64,000 nt of DNA, taken from Mytilus californianus (Eukaryota > Mollusca > Bivalvia > Mytilida > Mytilidae). Made by a program: the position numbers and the translations under genes. Shown here in pieces: positions 59,286 through 64,000 of this stretch; within the stretch, counting starts at the first letter, position 1, and every line of letters begins with the position of its first letter. Where the stretch lies: the NCBI RefSeq assembly GCF_021869535.1, contig NW_026262668.1, positions 72,127,558 to 72,191,557 on the forward strand. Direction: 5' to 3'. Below the pieces are notes generated by a model that did not search any database, was not told the origin of the DNA, and saw nothing but the letters and a program-made list of their open reading frames with translations.

Positions 59286-61095
59286 TAGAGGCTCTAAAGA
59301 GCCTGTGTCGCTCACCTTGGTCTATGTGCATATTAAACAAAGGACACAGATGGATTCATGACAAAATTGTGTTTTGGTGATGGTGATGTGTTTTGGTGAT
59401 GGTGATGTGTTTGTAGATCTTACTTTACTGAACATTCTTGCTCCTTACTATTATCTCTATCTATAATGAACTTGGCCCGGTAGATACAGTGGAAAATACT
59501 TTGTAAAAATTTACAAAAATTTACAAAATTTATGAAAATTGTAAAAAATTGACTATAAAGGGCAATAACTCCTTAAGGGGTCAATTGACAATTTTGGTCA
59601 TGTTGCCTTATTTGTAGATCTAACTTTGCTGTACATTATTGCTGTTTACAGTTTATCTCTATCTATAATAATATTCAAGATAATAACCAAAAGCTGCAAA
59701 ATTTTCTTAAAATTACCAATTCAGGGGCAGCAACCCAACAATGTGTTGCCTGATTGGTCTGAAAATTTCAGGGCAGATAGATCTTGACCTAATGAACAAT
59801 TTAATACTCATCAGATTTGCTCTAAATGCTTTGGTTTCAGAGATATGAGCCAAAAACTGCATTTTACCCTATGTACTATTTTTTAGCCATGTCGGCCATC
59901 TTGGTTCGCGGGCGGGGTCATCGGACACATTTTTTAAACTAGATACCCTAATGATGATTGTGGACAAGTTTGGTTAAATTTGTCTTAGTAGTTTCAGAGG
60001 AGAAGATTTTTGTAAAAGATTACAAAAATTTACGAAAAATTGTTAAAAATTGACTATAAAGGGCAATTACTCCTTAAGGGGTCAACTGACAATTTTGGTC
60101 AAGTTGACTTATTTGTAGATCTTACTTTGCTGAAAATTATTGCTGTTTACAGTTTATCTCTATCTATAATAATATTCAAGATAATAACCAAAAACGGCAA
60201 AATTTCCTTAAAATTACCAATTCAGGGGCAGCAACCCAACAACGGGTTGCCTGATTGGTAAGAAAATTTCAGGGCAGATAGATCTTGACCTAATGAACAA
60301 TTTAATACTCATCAGATTTGCTCTAAATGCTTTGGTTTCAGAGATATGAGCCAAAAACTGCATTTTACCCTATGTACTATTTTTTAGCCATGTCGGCCAT
60401 CTTGGATCATGGGCGGGGTCATCGGACACATTTTTTAAACAAGATACCCTAATGATGATTGTGGACAAGTTTGGTTAAATTTGTCTTAGTAGTTTCAGAG
60501 GAGAAGATTTTTGTAAAAGATTACAAAAATTTACGAAAAATGGTTAAAAATTGACTATAAGGGCAATAACTCCTTAAGGGGTCAACTGACAATTTTGGTC
60601 AAGTTGACTTATTTGTAGATCTTACTTTGCTGAACATTATTGCTGTTTACAGTTTATCTTTATCTATAATAATATTCAAGATGATAACCAAAAACAGCAA
60701 AATTTCCTTAAAATTACCAATTCAGGGGCAGCAACCCAACAACAGGTTGTCCGATTCATCTGAAAATTTCAGGGCAGATAGATCTTGACCTAATAAACAA
60801 TTTTACCCCAAGTCAGATTTGCTCTAAATGCTTTGGTTTCAGAGATATAAGCCAAAATCTACATTTTACCCCTATGTTCTATTTTTAGCCATGGCGGCCA
60901 TCTTGGTTGGTTGGCCGGGTCACCGGACACATTTTTTAAACTAGATACCCCAATGATGATTGTGGCCTAGTTTGGTCAAATTTGGCCCAGTAGTTTCAGA
61001 GGAGAAGATTTTTGTAAAAGTTTACGGACATCGGACGACGGACGCAAAGTGATGAGAAAAGCTCACTTGACCTTTCAGGTCAGGTGAGCTAAAAA
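59286..61095 (-). repeat. AGCTCACCTGG family, minus strand, three 500-bp core units
   Basis: The left end is CTAGAGGCTCTAAAGAGCCT then GTGTCGCTCACC, the inverted 3' end with its palindrome. The right end is 'gctcacttgacctttcaggt' plus 'caggtgagct', the inverted 5' hairpin. Three core units start near 59538, 60041 and 60542 ('aattgactataaagggcaat'), period about 502. A short 'ggtgatggtgatgtgttttg' minisatellite lies at 59368-59412. Confidence 0.8.
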
Positions 61096-61224
61096 TGTTA
61101 TTATCAATTTTTGTTTATAATTATAAAAAATGTTAAATTTTTCACTGTATATAAGTCTCCACAAAGCAATGTGCAGTACAAGTGACATAAACTTCAACGT
61201 GTTAAAGGCGGTCACTACAAAGTA

Positions 61225-62068
61225 GAAGTAGAAGTAGAAGCATGACTAAAAACAGTGTGGAAAACTGATTAAATGAGTGAATTTTTCAAGTCCAAGGACC
61301 ATAACTCTGCACAAAATTATCAGACCGATACAGAATTTCGAACTTGATCTGTATAACTTGTCATGATAAAACTATATACCAATTATCAATCAATATCTTC
61401 AAGCATGATGAAAAAAAGTGTGGAAAACACTTTAACATTAGATATGATTAATAGTTCTCTAAAATTAGATATGATGTAATACAGTGTATATCTATTTTCA
61501 AATTATAATCAAATATAATTAATAGTTCCAAATATTTTTTCTTTTATTTGTCACAAACTAATATAGATTTGTATGTTATCTATAAAATGTCAACAATTTT
61601 TACCTACACAATGTAATGTAATATATACATTAATAAAAATAGATTATTATCTAATTAAAGGATTTCACTTCATAATTTTTTATATATATATATAGCATTC
61701 AGAAAATTAGTTTATACAAAATAACAAACAAACCTGCCAAAAAATTCTTCAAATAATTTACCAAAGAATGTCTTTTAAAAAATGAGTTATCTCCCTTTGT
61801 ACAGAAATATGGTTTAACATAGTACTCAAACATTAGATATGATCCAGAGTTATGGTCCATAACTCTGGACTAAATCATCAGACCAGAACAAAATTCGAAC
61901 TTGATCTATAACTTGTCATGGCAAAACTATATACCAAATATCAAATCAATTTCTTCAAGAACGAAGAAAAAAGTGTGGAATACTGATTTGCCGGACTGAC
62001 GGATGGACAGACGGACAGAGTGCAAACCTAAAGTCCCCTTCGACTTCGTCGGTAGGGGACTTATAAAG
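61225..62068 (-). repeat. AGTCCCCTAC family, minus strand, with an internal insertion
   Basis: The right end is the inverted 5' hairpin ('gtccccttcgacttcgtcgg' plus 'taggggac'), after 'gactgacggatggacagacg'. Body units read 'aaagtgtggaaaac', 'gaacttgatctataacttgt' and 'catcagacc'. An AT-rich stretch at about 61437-61845 flanked by 'aacattagatatgat' (61433 and 61831) interrupts the body and may be a separate insertion. A (GTAGAA)n run borders the left end. Confidence 0.7.
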
Positions 62069-62104
62069 GCAAAATCCAGACAACATTGATATCCATAACT
62101 TAAA

Positions 62105-63078
62105 TCCTATAAAAATAAACAGCTGCGCCTAGTCGTCTTGTGTTTGTGAATTTTTATGCAATAATCATAAATAGTTTCTGACATACGGCCTGACATGCGG
62201 AAACCCCCTTTTTTTACAAAAAACTCAATATCTCTAAAACAAAATTTTGAATCAAAACCAAAAAAAATAGAGATCTTTAGATGAATATAACTAAGAAGTG
62301 TGTAAAATTTTAAGCAATAATCATAAATCGTTTTTGAGATACGGCGCGACATGTGAAAACCCCCCTTTTAAAAAAAAAAAATCAATATCTCAAAAATAAA
62401 ATTTTGAATCAAAACCAAAAAGTATACAGATCTTTAGATTAATATAACTAAGAAGTGTGTAAAATTTTAAGCAATAATCATAAATCGTTTTTGAGATACG
62501 GCGCGACATGTGAAAACCCCCCTTTAAAAAAAAAAAAATCAATATCTCAAAAATAAAATTTTGAATGAAAACCAAAAAGTATACAGATCTTTAGATTAAT
62601 ATAACTAAGAAGAGTGTAAAATTTTAAGCAATAATCATAATTTTTTTTTGAGATACGCCGCGACATGTGAAAAACCCCTCCCCCTTTTTTTACAAAATAC
62701 TCAATAACTCAAAAATAAAATTTTGAATCATCACCAAAAAGTATACAGATCTTAAGATTAATATAACTAAGAAGTGTGTAAAGTTTTAAGCAATAATCAT
62801 AAAATTTTTTTGAGATACGGCGCGACATGTGAAAAAAACACACACCTGTTTTAGGTACTAAGTCCCATAACTCAAAAAGTTTTAATCTTATTTTCACCAA
62901 AAAGTATACAGATCGTTTGACCATCATAAGGAACAACTATGTTAAGTTTCATGAAATTTGGATAAGTCGTTCTCAAGTTACGGTGCGACATGTTTACGCC
63001 AGACGGATAGACAGACAGACGACATTTGTATACCATAATACGTCCCGTCAAAATTTTGACAGGCGTATAAAAATAACA
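62105..63078 (-). repeat. TATACGCCTGTC family, minus strand, five 157-bp units
   Basis: The right end is a hairpin, GTCAAAATTTTGAC, within 'cgtcccgtcaaaattttgac' plus 'aggcgtata', preceded by a 'gacagacagacgac' tract. The core phrase 'gcaataatcataaat' begins at about 62158, 62314, 62471, 62628 and 62790, period 156-162, each with 'gagatacggcgcgacatgtg' and 'aaaaccaaaaagtatacaga'. The plan is the same as in the other hairpin-headed families. Confidence 0.75.
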
Positions 63079-63109
63079 CAAACATTAGACTTTACTTTAA
63101 AAATTATTA

Positions 63110-63735
63110 AGGGGCATAACTAACAAATACTCCATGGACCTGAAAATCCTACCCACATGCAAATCTTCATAGTAGGATCTAATAATGTACAAAGTTTCAT
63201 GAAGATGGGATAAACCAAATAGAAAAAGTTGCTATGACAAGGTTGGTGCTGAAAAGGGTAAACATTTCTAAGGTGAAAGGGCATTAGATCTAATAATGTA
63301 CAGTTTACTGTAGATGTGATACACAATGTAGGAGGGTATGGTCTGTTCAGCCAAAATGTCTAAATAAAAGGGGCATAACTAAAAAAAACTCAATGCACCT
63401 GAACATCCTACACACATGCACATCTGTATATTGGGACTAACAATGCAGTAAGTTTCATGTTGATAAACCATGTAGGAGGAGTTGCAATGATGAGATTAGT
63501 TCTGTCAAAGTTTCTAAGCTGAAAGGGGCATAACACTCAATGGACCGGAAAATTCTTCTTGCATACACCTGTAAAATTCGAGATCTATCAATGTACACAG
63601 CTTCATGTAGATGCGATAAACCATGTAAGAGTAATTGCATTGAAAAAATTGGTGCTGAAAAGGGTCAAAATTTCAAAGGTGGCATAATTCTGGATAAACT
63701 GAACCTTTTGCCTCAACGCTGGAAAAAATAAATGT
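63110..63735. repeat. Diverged tandem repeat (ggggcataact units)
   Basis: Three units begin near 63113, 63370 and 63526 with 'aggggcataact..aa...ctc.atg.acctga.aatcct', each followed by 'gtttcatg..gat' and 'gataaaccatgta'. Spacing varies (257 and 156 bp). Ends and class are unclear. Confidence 0.55.
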
Positions 63736-64000
63736 TCAATTCATAAATAATCTTTTCTATATTTCTGTATCATGCAGTTGAAAAACTTGTCTTTAAATTT
63801 ACTACATTTTGAAAATATATTCCATTGTGTATGTTTGGTGGGCAAGAGTCTAAAAAGTAACATAAAACTTTATAACTTGTGGTCCTAAATCATATTACAT
63901 GTAAATCAATTTCAAATATTATTGTTATCATTTATTAAATATTGAGTGGTTGATCTTTAAGACAAAACAATTACCTTTGTAAGTTTTTTTTACACTTTAT
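63736..64000. other. No recognised feature
   Basis: AT-rich DNA to the end of the window. I see no gene, hairpin or repeat shared with the rest of the window. Confidence 0.5.

Noticed and set aside
62107-63081. Several minus-strand open frames with HMSRRISKTIYDYCLKF text
   Set aside because: They repeat with the 157-bp DNA units and are a consequence of the tandem array.

Overview
The window looks like genomic DNA from a bivalve mollusc, most likely a marine mussel of the Mytilus type. It is AT-rich, has GT/AG introns of 0.2-7 kb, and is packed with interspersed repeats whose wording I recognise from mussel genomes: hairpin-headed families beginning TATACGACCGC, AGCTCACCTGG, ATGCCCC and AGTCCCCTAC, and units built on 'tgaccttgacctcatt'. 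The species call rests on remembered repeat families, not on a search.

Positions 55-31624 (+ strand) carry the 3' part of one host gene, a BET-family bromodomain protein (BRD2/3/4, fly fs(1)h). Thirteen exons join with compatible splice phases into 797 codons and a stop. They encode the C-terminal half of bromodomain 2, an acidic segment with a coiled coil and Lys-rich tract, the NET (ET) domain, a Ser/Glu/Asp-rich segment, a Pro/Ser-rich linker containing [10 protein letters not shown], and the C-terminal P-TEFb-interaction region ending in [15 protein letters not shown]. The 5' exons lie upstream of the window. The 3' UTR probably runs to about 34.7 kb.

The introns hold most of the mobile DNA of the first 32 kb. 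Intron 4 has a TA-flanked DNA transposon (9753-10989) that split one repeat and was itself entered by another. Intron 6 has a 776-bp element with a 5-bp target duplication. Intron 7 has a 2.9-kb tandem-cored element and a 2-kb TTAA-flanked element. Intron 9 has a tRNA-derived SINE and two MITE-scale elements. Intron 12 has a 149-bp minisatellite of almost identical units.

From about 36 kb to the end I see no host gene. This part is nested repeats: (i) 36343-46940, an element interrupted by three head-to-tail copies of a 2.7-3.1 kb relative; (ii) 47444-49460, another family member split by a tandem-cored repeat; (iii) 50440-55335, a repeat split by a 3.7-kb element with inverted multi-unit ends that contains a broken Penelope-like reverse transcriptase, a 185-bp tandem array and a hammerhead-like motif; (iv) 57604-59210, a broken jockey/CR1-type LINE; (v) 59286-63735, further minus-strand tandem-cored repeats.

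The most interesting general pattern is that several unrelated-looking families share one plan: a 5' hairpin, a tandem core, a 3' copy of the start in inverted orientation, and in many a short 3' palindrome. This fits non-autonomous Helentron-associated ('pearl'/HINE-like) elements and could explain the head-to-tail array by rolling-circle copying.
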